Source of the DNA: Bacillota bacterium
GTDB lineage: Bacteria > Bacillota > Clostridia > Lachnospirales > Lachnospiraceae
Direction: 5' to 3'
DNA length: 64,000 bases
Assembly (NCBI GenBank): GCA_023421075.1
Contig: JAEZUM010000051.1
Location: 124,001 to 188,000, forward strand
The notes under the pieces: generated by a model
Databases searched by the model: none
Told to the model about the DNA's origin: nothing
What the model saw: the letters and a program-made list of their open reading frames with translations, nothing else
Shown here: one piece after another, positions 9,797-19,071 of the stretch
Layout: each line of letters starts with the position of its first letter
How positions within the stretch are numbered: the stretch's first letter is position 1
Made by a program: the position numbers and the translations under genes

Positions 9797-11517
9797 GTTT
9801 CATCCCCCTCAGAATTATAATTTGTACAATCCGGTATCCAGATCTCTACCCGAGCACCGTGTGGTTCCACATTCGATAATCTGAGTAAATCCTTTCTGCC
9901 ATACTGAAGCTCCAGAGTTTTTTTGATATTACTTAATCCAATATGTCTACCATCCTGCTTTTCTTCTACTTCATTGCCGATACGAAACTTTTCCAGCTGT
10001 TCTTCCGGGAAGCCCGTTCCATTATCCTCTATGATAACCCGATAACCAAAGAAACCTTCCTCCTCAACCAGCTCACACTGTATTAGTAAAATCAGAGTAT
10101 CGTATAAATTCATGGCAAATTTAAAGGCATTTTCGATAACGGTAAAGAGGATAAGGTGTCCGATTTTTTTATATTTCAGCTCATCACTGCAACCAATATA
10201 GTAGGCAACGGAATTGGTAAACTTAATCTCCTGCATATGTAAATAGTTTTCAATATGAGACAGCTCTTCCTTTAGCATCACTTCGCTGCTATTCACTCGA
10301 AGCATATAACGTATATGCTCGGACAGAGAATCCAAATATCTTCGAATCTCTTCTGTTCTATCCTGATAGGTCATACTTCGAATTGTCGTGATCGAGTTCA
10401 GGAAAAAGTGAGGTTTAATCTGCATCCTGAGAAGCTTAATCCTTCGCTCACTATCCTTTATCTTCTGTTCGTAGCTGCTGATCCGTAGATCTACGATCTC
10501 CTTAACCATTTGATTAAAGGATTGGTTCAGCTCATTAAATTCAAGTGTACCGGCATCTTCCGCAATTTGATAATTAAACTTTCCCTGGGCTACATGGTGC
10601 ATACCTGCTAACAGCTTGTTGATCGGATTGATCATGTAGTGTGTGATACTGCTCTTAATAACGAACAGCATTCCTATAAAAATAAATACAACACCGATTA
10701 AGATGATATAGGTGTTATTCAGAAATAATTTAATGACACGAATGTTAAAATTACCGACGAAGGTGACGTCACTGTCCGGTATTACACTTTTTATTACGAC
10801 TCTCTCGCTTACAAATCGCTTATTTTTCCCATGATCAATTACCTCTTCTATTCCTTCTGCCGTACCGGTCGAATAAGTATAAATATCCTGATCGTTTTCT
10901 ATATAAGAATAGCTTCCTATATCACGATCCATGATTAATCGCAAGGCTGCATCGAATTTTGATACCCTGATTAGTGCCCCGACGGTATAGCCACCCATCT
11001 CATACACCAGATAGAAGAAGGCCTCATTATCAATTTTTATAATTTGCCAGTAACCGTCCTCCCTGGTATTAAATACTTCACCCTGTTCATTCTTCAAAAA
11101 GTATTCCATGATGTGGTAACGACTACTTGACGGCAATAAGGTACTATAGCCTTTTAAAAGGAATGCATTATCCTTTTTCACAAACAAGCAATCCACATCA
11201 CTATTCACCGACAATTTATTCCTTAAGGTCGTGTTTAATCGATGCAATGCCAAATATCTGGTCATATCATTGGTACTGTTAAGGTCAGCTTCATAAAATG
11301 TAGTAAGCATTAGATCGATCAGCTGTAGTTCCCCTTTATTTAAATGCTCTTTAATACTTTGTACATAAATATATATCGCATATTGCTTCTTTTCTTCGAA
11401 ATCGACTTTGGATCTTTGATAAAACATTGAGCTGGTCCCAAGAAGTAAGATTAATAAAAATACCATCGAAATAATCAGTAATACAACTATTTTTGATGTC
11501 AGCGTTTTGTTCTTCAT
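9793..11517 (-). CDS. Sensor histidine kinase (YesM-like)
   Basis: This 574-residue membrane kinase has a first helix at about 8-31, an extracellular sensor of about 235 residues, a second helix at 268-289, a HAMP domain at 290-342, and a His_kinase domain with the phosphorylated His370 in Q-I-K-P-H-F-F-L-N. The C-terminal HATPase carries an N box (N-A-F-K-F) and a D-N-G-T-G-F-P box. GGGAG precedes the ATG. It phosphorylates the overlapping AraC-type regulator. Unlike the 23.8-kb pair, no binding protein gene sits in this operon, so ligand sensing is probably direct. The signal is unknown. Confidence 0.93.
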   Translation of the reverse strand: MKNKTLTSKIVVLLIISMVFLLILLLGTSSMFYQRSKVDFEEKKQYAIYIYVQSIKEHLNKGELQLIDLMLTTFYEADLNSTNDMTRYLALHRLNTTLRNKLSVNSDVDCLFVKKDNAFLLKGYSTLLPSSSRYHIMEYFLKNEQGEVFNTREDGYWQIIKIDNEAFFYLVYEMGGYTVGALIRVSKFDAALRLIMDRDIGSYSYIENDQDIYTYSTGTAEGIEEVIDHGKNKRFVSERVVIKSVIPDSDVTFVGNFNIRVIKLFLNNTYIILIGVVFIFIGMLFVIKSSITHYMINPINKLLAGMHHVAQGKFNYQIAEDAGTLEFNELNQSFNQMVKEIVDLRISSYEQKIKDSERRIKLLRMQIKPHFFLNSITTIRSMTYQDRTEEIRRYLDSLSEHIRYMLRVNSSEVMLKEELSHIENYLHMQEIKFTNSVAYYIGCSDELKYKKIGHLILFTVIENAFKFAMNLYDTLILLIQCELVEEEGFFGYRVIIEDNGTGFPEEQLEKFRIGNEVEEKQDGRHIGLSNIKKTLELQYGRKDLLRLSNVEPHGARVEIWIPDCTNYNSEGDET

Positions 11518-11593
11518 ATTTTACTCCCATGATCCAAAGAGATCGATTTTAATACACTGTATAGATTAAATATATCGCTTTGCAGCCAAAATG

Positions 11594-13453
11594 TCAACCG
11601 CTTGTCATTTCTCCGGCTGGTTTTCCCAGCTGGCTCATAACCATAGCATAATAACGATCTTTCAGCTTCATAAGCCCCTGATGATTGCCGGCTTCCAGAA
11701 TCTGTCCATTGCCAATTACCATAATACAATCCGCATCTCTTATGGTGGAAAGACGATGTGCAATCAGGAAGCTGGTACGGTTCTTCATCAGATTAACCAA
11801 GGCTCGTTGTATTTCCTTCTCTGTCTTGGTATCTACACTACTCGTCGCTTCATCCAGTATTAATATCGGACTATCCGATAGAACGGCTCTTGCGATGGAA
11901 ATCAGCTGTCTCTGTCCCTGACTAAGATTGTCTGTTGTTGCAGACACAACGGTTGCATAACCCTTGGGGAGCTTTGTGATAAAGTTATGGGCATGAGCGA
12001 TTTTTGCGGCATTCATAACCTCCTCATCGGAAGCGTTCGTCTTTGAGTACCGAATATTATCCATAATTGTACCACTGAACAGGCTTGTATCCTGAAGTAC
12101 TACAGAAAAGCATTTGCATAAACCATCTCTTCTGATCTGGGTAATCGGTATGCCATCGATTAGGATCTCTCCGGAATTAACATCATACAGTCTTGTTAAT
12201 AGGTTCACGATTGTCGTTTTACCGGCCCCGGTCTCTCCGACCAATGCTATGACCTCACCAGGCTTGACATGAAAGCTTACATTCCTAAGTACCGTTTTAT
12301 CCGAAGCATAGGAGAAAGATACATTACGAAAGCACACATCCCCCATAGGTTTCACGATATCTATCGCGCCGGGTGCATCCGGTTCTTCTTCCTCACAATC
12401 CAATATCTCAAACACCCTTTCTGCTCCTGCGAGTGCTGATTGTATTGTATTGAACATACCGGCGATCGAGTTAAGGGGTTGGGAAAATTGCTTCGAATAG
12501 TTCAAAAAGCTGACAACAGTTCCCACCGACACACCATATCTGATGCACAAAAAGCCACCAACAAAGGAAAGAAGAGCAAAAATCAAATTATTGATGATAT
12601 TCATCAATGGCATCATAAAGCCGGACCAAACCTGTGCCTTTGTACTGCTATTGCATAATCTGGCATTGGTATCTCTAAAGCGAAGTAGTACCTCCTCCTG
12701 CCGATTGAATGCTTTCACCATCTTTAAGCCCATAATATTTTCTTCGATGATTGCATTCAATTCTCCAAGACTACGCTGCTGCTCCCTGAAATAGCTTCGA
12801 CTTTTTGAAGCTATCTTTCGTGTCAGTAAAGAAATCAAGGGGATATTTAATAAAACAATAAAGGTAAGATACCGATTCAGGCTCATCATTACTAGAAAAG
12901 ATCCAATCAGTGTGATAAAACCGGCGATTAGCTGCGTGGTCGTCTGAGCAATCACAGAACTGATATTATCGATATCATTCGTGATTCGCGACATGGTATC
13001 TCCATGCGCCCTGGTATCAAAGAACTGGAGCGGAAGCTTTTGGAGCTTTTGAAACAGCTCTGTTCGCAGGGTAAAAACCAATCTTTGAGAGACCTTAAGA
13101 GTAATAAAATTATTAAGAAAGCCAAAAAGCCAATTCAGTAAATATAGGAGGAGCAGGACCTTCAAATATGCAACCAGGCTTTTCTGATCTACAAAACGAT
13201 TTGATATGGAAAAAGTATTAAAGGTCTTCCCCAGGTAATAGGGAATTGAAACCGATACCAAGGCTGACATTACAGCGAAAAGGACTGCGACCAGTATCGT
13301 TTTCGCCCACCTCATGTATATTTTAACAATTCGTAGCATTGTTCTTTTCGCATTTGCAGGCTTCTCAACCGGACCGAAGGGATTTCGCCCGCCACCTGGC
13401 CGATGCCCTAGCATCGGAGCATTATTCTGTGTTCTAGTATGCTGATCTCTCAT
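11594..13453 (-). CDS. ABC exporter half-transporter with canonical ATP site
   Basis: This 619-residue type-IV ABC half-exporter has an N-terminal extension of about 40 residues, six membrane helices (about 50-345) and an ATPase domain. Walker A is at 406-413 (G-E-T-G-A-G-K-T), the signature reads L-S-Q-G-Q at 510-514, Walker B ends D534-E535 with the catalytic glutamate present, and the switch His is H566. It starts three bases after the stop of its partner at 13457, so the two form a heterodimer like LmrCD, BmrCD or TM287/288. Only one of the two ATP sites is catalytically complete: this subunit's Walker motifs with the partner's L-S-G-G-Q. Drugs, peptides or lipids are possible substrates. 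Confidence 0.93.
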   Translation of the reverse strand: MRDQHTRTQNNAPMLGHRPGGGRNPFGPVEKPANAKRTMLRIVKIYMRWAKTILVAVLFAVMSALVSVSIPYYLGKTFNTFSISNRFVDQKSLVAYLKVLLLLYLLNWLFGFLNNFITLKVSQRLVFTLRTELFQKLQKLPLQFFDTRAHGDTMSRITNDIDNISSVIAQTTTQLIAGFITLIGSFLVMMSLNRYLTFIVLLNIPLISLLTRKIASKSRSYFREQQRSLGELNAIIEENIMGLKMVKAFNRQEEVLLRFRDTNARLCNSSTKAQVWSGFMMPLMNIINNLIFALLSFVGGFLCIRYGVSVGTVVSFLNYSKQFSQPLNSIAGMFNTIQSALAGAERVFEILDCEEEEPDAPGAIDIVKPMGDVCFRNVSFSYASDKTVLRNVSFHVKPGEVIALVGETGAGKTTIVNLLTRLYDVNSGEILIDGIPITQIRRDGLCKCFSVVLQDTSLFSGTIMDNIRYSKTNASDEEVMNAAKIAHAHNFITKLPKGYATVVSATTDNLSQGQRQLISIARAVLSDSPILILDEATSSVDTKTEKEIQRALVNLMKNRTSFLIAHRLSTIRDADCIMVIGNGQILEAGNHQGLMKLKDRYYAMVMSQLGKPAGEMTSG

Positions 13454-13456
13454 CCA

Positions 13457-15175
13457 TTATGCCCCCCTAATGCCATCTATTTGAGTGTGATAAATATCCT
13501 GATATATTTTACAACCTGCCATTAATTCATCATGGGAACCATATCCCACCCGACTTCCATTGTCGATCACCAGTATCTTATCCGCAAACATTGCTGTCCC
13601 ACAACGCTGTGTGATTGTGATAACTGTTTGCTTTTCCGATTTGCTTTGGAGTTTCTCTTGTATTCTTGCTTCGGTTATGGCATCCAAGGCACTGGTTACA
13701 TCATCCAGAATTAGAATGGGAGCTTTCTTAACCATACCACGCGCTATGGAAACCCGCTGCTTTTGTCCACCGGATAGATTTACACCTCCGGTTCCGAGGA
13801 TACTATCATAGCCCTCCTGCATCCGATCAACAAAATCCGCCTGTGCTTTGTTCAATGCCGATTGCAGAGCTTCCTCGGTCGCATCCTTATCACCCCACCT
13901 GAGATTATCGGCAATGGAGCCGGAGAATAGCATCGGCTTTTGAGGAACAAAGGCTATATTATCGCGAAGTTCATCAACTCCTAATTGTTTCATATCATAC
14001 TGATCAAGCAGAATCCTTCCGCTATCCACATCATAAAAACGCAACAGCAGCCAGACGATAGTTGATTTACCGCTTCCGGTAGGCCCAATAATCGCAAGGC
14101 TCTCACCTTGTTTTACCGAAAAAGACAGGTTATTGATTACCGGTTGATTACTGCCACCGGGATATACAAAGGTTACATTTTCAAAGGTGATATCACCCCG
14201 ATAAGTCCGATTCAATTGACTTTTTGCAAAATCCTCTTCGCATTCGAATATCTCTTTTATTCGTACCGTGGAAGCTTTTGTTCGTACAAACATACTGAAA
14301 ACATTGGTGATCATAATCAGAGAAAACAATATCTGAGACATATAGATCGTAAAGGCAGTAATATCTCCTGCCTTAGCCCGGTTCATCGAAAACAGATAAC
14401 CGCCCAAATATAGAACAGTAACCGTTCCAACTCCGATCACTAAGGATAAGATCGGTGCAATGACGGTGATAACCATCTGCGAGGATATCCCCCGCTTCAT
14501 CAGGTTATGATTTGTTTCATCAAATTTTCGACCTTCATCGGCATAGGTTCCAAAGACCTTCACCAGACGAATTCCCATCAGATATTCCTGAATATAAGAA
14601 TTCATCTGATCCATTGCTTTTTGTAATTGATGAAATCGCGGATAACTCAGCTTCATGCTGACATAGATCAAAGCCGTCACAATTGCTACCACACCATATA
14701 TAATTAGACTCAATCGGATATTTAGCATCGTAGCCAATATAATGCTTCCGATACCGGTGATCGGGGCCTTTAGAAAAATTCGCATGATCCCATTGATGAA
14801 TAGGATAATCTGTGAGGTATCATTCGTCATCCTTGTGATCAAGGAGCCGCTCTCCATCCGATCAACACTCACCTCAGAAAAAGCAACTATCTTTTCAAAT
14901 AAATCTTCTCTTAACTCAGCTCCCATCTTCTGAGATACACTGCTTGCCAGATTATTTCGAATCACCGCAAAGCCTGCTCCTATGATCGTGACTAAGATCA
15001 TGAGTGACCCCCAGTTCTTTACTCCGGACAGACTCCCCTGCTCAATACCACTGCTTACAATCTGTGCCATCAATGTCGGCCCCAGTAAATCACAGAAGGC
15101 CTCCAGTGACACACAAAGTATCGCTGTTAGAAATGGTACTTTATACTTTAGATAATATTTTCTGTAAAACCTCAT
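13457..15175 (-). CDS. ABC exporter half-transporter with degenerate ATP site
   Basis: This 572-residue ABC half-exporter has six membrane helices (about 15-300) and an ATPase domain with Walker A at 364-371 and a normal L-S-G-G-Q signature at 467-471. Two catalytic positions are changed: Asp492 replaces the Walker B glutamate and Gln523 replaces the switch histidine. Together with the L-S-Q-G-Q signature of the partner, this makes the degenerate site typical of heterodimeric exporters. It is the first gene of the pair, with GAGGGAA before its ATG. No MarR- or TetR-type regulator is adjacent. Upstream lies the MITE-like element at 15229-15527. Confidence 0.93.
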   Translation of the reverse strand: MRFYRKYYLKYKVPFLTAILCVSLEAFCDLLGPTLMAQIVSSGIEQGSLSGVKNWGSLMILVTIIGAGFAVIRNNLASSVSQKMGAELREDLFEKIVAFSEVSVDRMESGSLITRMTNDTSQIILFINGIMRIFLKAPITGIGSIILATMLNIRLSLIIYGVVAIVTALIYVSMKLSYPRFHQLQKAMDQMNSYIQEYLMGIRLVKVFGTYADEGRKFDETNHNLMKRGISSQMVITVIAPILSLVIGVGTVTVLYLGGYLFSMNRAKAGDITAFTIYMSQILFSLIMITNVFSMFVRTKASTVRIKEIFECEEDFAKSQLNRTYRGDITFENVTFVYPGGSNQPVINNLSFSVKQGESLAIIGPTGSGKSTIVWLLLRFYDVDSGRILLDQYDMKQLGVDELRDNIAFVPQKPMLFSGSIADNLRWGDKDATEEALQSALNKAQADFVDRMQEGYDSILGTGGVNLSGGQKQRVSIARGMVKKAPILILDDVTSALDAITEARIQEKLQSKSEKQTVITITQRCGTAMFADKILVIDNGSRVGYGSHDELMAGCKIYQDIYHTQIDGIRGA

Positions 15176-15228
15176 CTATTGTTCCCTCTTCCATTATTCA
15201 TATCATCATTTACCTGTTGCAGTAAAAA

Positions 15229-15527
15229 GGACTGTTGTAAAAATAAGGTATAAACAAAGGAAATAACAACATGCATCCCTCACACACAGGTTGACGGACA
15301 TCTTATTGATTTGTATGCCATTATCAAACAAAAAGTTTGCTATTGTCATACAAATCAAAAATCTGTCCGTCAAACAGTGTATTTGCGCGTATGCAAAGTG
15401 AGCATATTCAAGCTTGCTTGTACATATGCGAACGCGCACGCGAACTGGGTAATCTCATGTAAGAGATTATCCAGTATGGGATACATGCTATTCTTTCCTT
15501 TGTTTGACTTGCGTTTTGCAACAGCCC
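15229..15527. mobile_element. MITE-like foldback element, copy 1, with nested palindromic insert
   Basis: This 365-bp gene-free gap is mostly filled by a 299-bp element with terminal inverted repeats of about 50 bp. The left end reads GGACTGTTGTAAAA and the right end, reversed, GGGCTGTTGCAAAA; both continue with AAACAAAGGAAA and then CATG-y-ATCCC. Inside, a second inverted repeat pairs GTTGACGGACA (about 15291) with TGTCCGTCAAAC (about 15363-15374) around GATTTGTATG/CATACAAATC. The right arm alone also holds about 85-95 bp (roughly 15382-15478) of further palindromes, including ACTGG-n-TAATCTC/GAGATTA-n-CCAGT near 15446-15477; that part is absent from the left arm and from the copy at 63892. 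There is no transposase frame and no clear target duplication. The ends recall IS6-type termini, but kinship is unproven. Confidence 0.65.
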
Positions 15528-15540
15528 TTGGGGATATATC

Positions 15541-17034
15541 TTACGATTGTTCGTATGAATTTCTTTTCCGCTTGTATAGAATGAATAAACAAGACACGCT
15601 CAACCCAAGAAGTGTAAGTCCCGCCAGATTACTATGTTCCCCGGTCTTCGGAAGTTCTGTATTCGTATTAGCAATTGCTTCCGATTGTCCTGCATTATCA
15701 TCTTTCGTGTGATCAGACCAAACTATATTATCTGCAAAATAAGTAAACATTTGTGGCCAGGTAAACATATCATGAGCTCCGGTAACAAAGTAAGGTGTGT
15801 ACTCAAGTCCTTCTTTATCAAGCTCACTCATAAATGCTGCTACATTAATCACTTCATGATTATATGCAAAGTCTTCTTCTCCACATCCGATCATCAGCTT
15901 AACATCCTTGAGCTTCTCGCCGGAGAGATCAAACCCCTCTCCTTTCTTAAACCCTCCACTAAAGGCACCAAAATAATCAAAGGAGTCGGTAGCATTCATG
16001 TACATATAAAGAGTAGTCAAACTTCCCATAGATAATCCACAAAAAGCTCTATCCTTCGGATCAGTGGATACATTATAGTTTTCTTCCACAAACGGTATGA
16101 TATAATTTAGTACATTATCTTTAATTGTGCTAAACTGCCACTGATACGGAACATATTCATAAGCCGTATTATTCATTGTTACAACAATAGCTTCTTCTGT
16201 CCTTCCCTCCGCAATCAGGTTATCCATAATATTATTAATTCCAAGAAGTGAAAACCAATGGGTCTCATCACCGCTATAACCGTGGGAAGCGAAAATAACC
16301 TTATAGGGCTTATCGGCATTCTCATCATAATTTGCCGGAAGATATACGCCGATATAACGGGTATCACCCTTAATGTCTGTATATGGTTCAAAGGATACCT
16401 TGCCACGTTTCGTTACATCACTGATCGGATTATAAGGGACCTCAGCCCCTGTTCCGACATAGCAGGTGGGAACTGCCTGCTCCGGCTTTGGCGTATCATA
16501 GAAATAGACAAGATCCGGATCAGCAACATAGGTTCCTTCTGCAATACGAAAGAAGCCCTCCTTCGTTAGTACATTCGCCATGGGATTGGCCGGATTTGCT
16601 TCTTCCAGCTTCGCATTCACAACATACTGATATATATATGCGCCAGCTGGAAGCTTCAGCTCAAGGGTGTACTTCTTTGAAGTTTCATCGTAAGTCATCT
16701 CCTCATAATAATTACTGCTCATGAGAGCCATTCCCGGTTGATAGTCATGTGGAGTATAGATGCTTTGGTTGTCCAGCATTCCGGTTTGATCGGTATGACC
16801 GGTCAAATTACTCGGATAAAATACAAAGCTGCCAAAAAAGCCTACTGAAGTAACTTGATCTTCGCCAGAATAGGTACCGGGATCATAAGTAAAGGTTACC
16901 GTATAAAGCTCATCTTCCCCTTTTGCACCTGTTTCATATGCAGCATATACGGATTGTGTGTTATTCCCGATAACGACAACTACCATAGTCAAAGCAAGCA
17001 AAAGGTGCAATAAATTCCTTCTGATATGTTTCAT
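15541..17034 (-). CDS. Secreted LPXTG-anchored esterase (esterase D/CE1-like)
   Basis: This 497-residue surface enzyme has a signal peptide at 1-31 (hydrophobic core L-L-A-L-T-M-V-V-V-V, cleavage near V-Y-A-A). An N-terminal beta-rich domain of about 140 residues resembles the CBM48/early-set modules found before CE1 esterases. The alpha/beta-hydrolase domain spans about 215-440, with G-L-S-M-G at 333-337 (Ser335) and a candidate His421 in G-A-H-D. The C-terminus is a sorting signal: L-P-K-T-G at 461-465, a hydrophobic helix at 470-486 and a basic tail. It should therefore be covalently attached to peptidoglycan by sortase. The open frame reaches 17100, but the ATG at 17034 has a GGAGGA site and begins the signal peptide. 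Acetyl or feruloyl esters on plant polysaccharides are plausible substrates. Confidence 0.88.
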   Translation of the reverse strand: MKHIRRNLLHLLLALTMVVVVIGNNTQSVYAAYETGAKGEDELYTVTFTYDPGTYSGEDQVTSVGFFGSFVFYPSNLTGHTDQTGMLDNQSIYTPHDYQPGMALMSSNYYEEMTYDETSKKYTLELKLPAGAYIYQYVVNAKLEEANPANPMANVLTKEGFFRIAEGTYVADPDLVYFYDTPKPEQAVPTCYVGTGAEVPYNPISDVTKRGKVSFEPYTDIKGDTRYIGVYLPANYDENADKPYKVIFASHGYSGDETHWFSLLGINNIMDNLIAEGRTEEAIVVTMNNTAYEYVPYQWQFSTIKDNVLNYIIPFVEENYNVSTDPKDRAFCGLSMGSLTTLYMYMNATDSFDYFGAFSGGFKKGEGFDLSGEKLKDVKLMIGCGEEDFAYNHEVINVAAFMSELDKEGLEYTPYFVTGAHDMFTWPQMFTYFADNIVWSDHTKDDNAGQSEAIANTNTELPKTGEHSNLAGLTLLGLSVSCLFILYKRKRNSYEQS

Positions 17035-17387
17035 AAGAACGAATCCTCCTTTATTTACTAATAAGTCCATTCTACTTGCATCTACTGTGATAAAACACAA
17101 ATATTGTAAGCTATATTTTTAATATTGTATTTTACTGAAACCATTCCATAGGAATAGTCTCTGCCGTGCATCTCTTCAAGGATTAGCCAATCATCCATAT
17201 TTCCTATATGGCAACAAAAAAAGCTCCATATCAACCGGAATGAATTAGTTGATCGGAACTTATGCTTGATTTTATTAATATTATCGACACTTCAGTATCC
17301 ATGCTACCATAAATCAAATTACAAGTCTACCATTATTTTTCAATCCTGATATGATAATAGTGTGATGAAAAAGTATGGAGGAAACGT
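17035..17387. other. Divergent intergenic region, no gene seen
   Basis: This 353-bp AT-rich stretch lies between the divergent wall-anchored esterase and the AAC(3)-like gene. It must hold both promoters, but I could not assign convincing -35/-10 pairs. A small inverted repeat, CCATAtttccTATATGG, is at about 17196-17212. No coding frame or riboswitch-like structure was recognised. Confidence 0.4.
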
Positions 17388-18131
17388 ATGAACGGACTTA
17401 CAAAGCAAGATATTATTGGAGAGCTTCAAAGAATCGGCATTAAGCCGGGAATGGAGTTAGAGGTACACAGTTCATTAAAGAGCTTTGGTTATGTGGAGGG
17501 TGGAGCATCCACTGTGATTGAAGCCTTAAAAGAAGTGGTTGGCAGTCACGGAAGTATATTCATGCCCGCACTAAGATTGTCTCCCAATCTTCCGCTATCA
17601 AACGAGGATCGAGAGCTCGGAATCACCTGTAAGATTAAGATACTAGATCCCGATACAGAACACAGTGCAATGGGTATCATCGCTGACACCTTCCGGCAAA
17701 TGCCGGATGTGACAACAGGCGAAGGTGTTTTTCGAGTTGCTGCTTGGGGGAAGAGCTCGGACAAAGTATCTACCGGGTTTCAATATTTGATCGATAACCA
17801 AGGTAAGGCATTATTACTCGGTGTTGATATTTATCGACTAACGGCGATGCATTATGTTGAGGAGCTTCTGCCCGAGAGAGTCCGTAACATATTTAAGCCC
17901 TCAGAGGAAGTAAATAATCTTTATCCACCCGACCAGTGGTTCATTGAAACAGGAGAACCACCGGTAAAGCCCTGGTACAAAATCCAAGCAATGGCTTTCG
18001 AAAAGGGTGTCATAACATTAGGGCAGATTGGGTCTTGTAAATGTATGTTTTTTGATATCTGGGACGTCGTCGGTCTCTATCAACAGGAGCTGAAAAATAA
18101 TCCTTATTCTCTGTACGGAATCGAACCATAA
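17388..18131 (+). CDS. AAC(3)-family N-acetyltransferase-like protein
   Basis: This 247-residue protein matches the antibiotic N-acetyltransferase family (PF02522), which transfers acetyl from acetyl-CoA to the 3-amino group of aminoglycosides. Visible family features are the V-H-S-S-L-K-S-F-G block near residue 26, the G-S-I-F-M-P block near 55, E-H-S-A-M-G-I near 91 and L-L-L-G-V-D near 142, followed by a conserved His in M-H-Y-V-E. The S-x-H-P block that normally carries an important His reads T-T-G-E-G here, so the catalytic set looks incomplete. GGAGG precedes the ATG. It stands alone, divergent from the wall-anchored esterase. Resistance should not be assumed; another amine substrate or loss of activity is possible. 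Confidence 0.75.
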   Translation: MNGLTKQDIIGELQRIGIKPGMELEVHSSLKSFGYVEGGASTVIEALKEVVGSHGSIFMPALRLSPNLPLSNEDRELGITCKIKILDPDTEHSAMGIIADTFRQMPDVTTGEGVFRVAAWGKSSDKVSTGFQYLIDNQGKALLLGVDIYRLTAMHYVEELLPERVRNIFKPSEEVNNLYPPDQWFIETGEPPVKPWYKIQAMAFEKGVITLGQIGSCKCMFFDIWDVVGLYQQELKNNPYSLYGIEP

Positions 18132-18174
18132 CACTTATTAACAACTATGTACCGTATGCTTTATTATCCGATCT

Positions 18175-18903
18175 CTAATCATGGCGTTCCTCCACATTCG
18201 TAAACATCTCACAGAATCTAGCTGCAAATGCCGGTTGTTCCCCATTTGCATATAGATGTGAAATATCACCAAAGGAACTCATTCGAAAATATGCAATTCC
18301 TTCTCTGCGTTCCTCTGTAATCAGAGTTGTCACAGAGGAAGGGGCAGCACAAAAGCCATGCCACAGAACCATGGGAGAGATCCCCAACAGATGTCCTAGT
18401 ATTACACACTCTACTCCAAAGTGGCAAAAAAGTACGATTGTATCATGATTGGGTCTGATTGCCCGAAACAAATTCCCCTCATGCTGATACCCATGTTCCT
18501 TAAGTAACTCGTCCAGTCCCGCTGCAACGAGGGCAGCCTCTTCTCCTACTTTACCTGACTGCATAATCGGAACCGAATGCCAGAGATTTCGGTCATAGAA
18601 TTCATCCACTCCAGCCCAATCAGCAGGGAGAAAATCCCAGGGAATTCGTTTATTTCCGGACTCTTCATCCATGATTGGGGCATGAAATTCTCTGAGCCAG
18701 GGTAGTATCTTTGCTTCGCGGTTCATCTTATTCAACGTTACTGAAGCTGTATCCTTCGCTCGTCCTAAGGGTGATACATAAAACGCTTTGACCTCCATTC
18801 CGGAGATTCGATCCGATAAAAATTCCGCTTCTTTCCAGCCCTTTTCCGTCAAGGAGTCCTTGACATAATCCGGGTCGGCATGACGGATAATAATTAACTT
18901 CAT
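18175..18903 (-). CDS. Histidine phosphatase family protein
   Basis: This 242-residue protein belongs to the phosphoglycerate-mutase/acid-phosphatase branch-1 family. The R-H-A motif at residues 7-9 carries the phospho-accepting His8, a conserved Arg lies in S-P-L-G-R-A near 47, and the second catalytic His is in F-C-H-F-G. It has no signal peptide. The upstream ribosome site is weak. The substrate is not predictable; many relatives are broad-range phosphatases. It converges with the AAC(3)-like gene across 43 bp without a clear terminator. Confidence 0.85.
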   Translation of the reverse strand: MKLIIIRHADPDYVKDSLTEKGWKEAEFLSDRISGMEVKAFYVSPLGRAKDTASVTLNKMNREAKILPWLREFHAPIMDEESGNKRIPWDFLPADWAGVDEFYDRNLWHSVPIMQSGKVGEEAALVAAGLDELLKEHGYQHEGNLFRAIRPNHDTIVLFCHFGVECVILGHLLGISPMVLWHGFCAAPSSVTTLITEERREGIAYFRMSSFGDISHLYANGEQPAFAARFCEMFTNVEERHD

Positions 18904-19071
18904 ATTATATACCTATAATCCGAAACCCTTGATCTATAATTTCGAATTATTTCCTTTCTCTCAACTGCGATATTGCCTCTATCATTATACAAATAAGGGT
19001 TGCTCTTTGGCAACCCTTATAAACATATTACTTATAGAGTATGATCTAAACTCCTACTTAAATCTCTCATA

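Noticed and set aside
15229..15527. IS6/IS26-type insertion sequence
   Set aside because: The GGnnCTGTTGCAAA-like ends are similar, but there is no transposase frame and no 8-bp target duplication. Kinship is only suggested.
15206..15712. Open frames on both strands across the MITE-like element
   Set aside because: They are made of inverted-repeat DNA, lack ribosome sites, and the longer one runs antisense into the anchored esterase.
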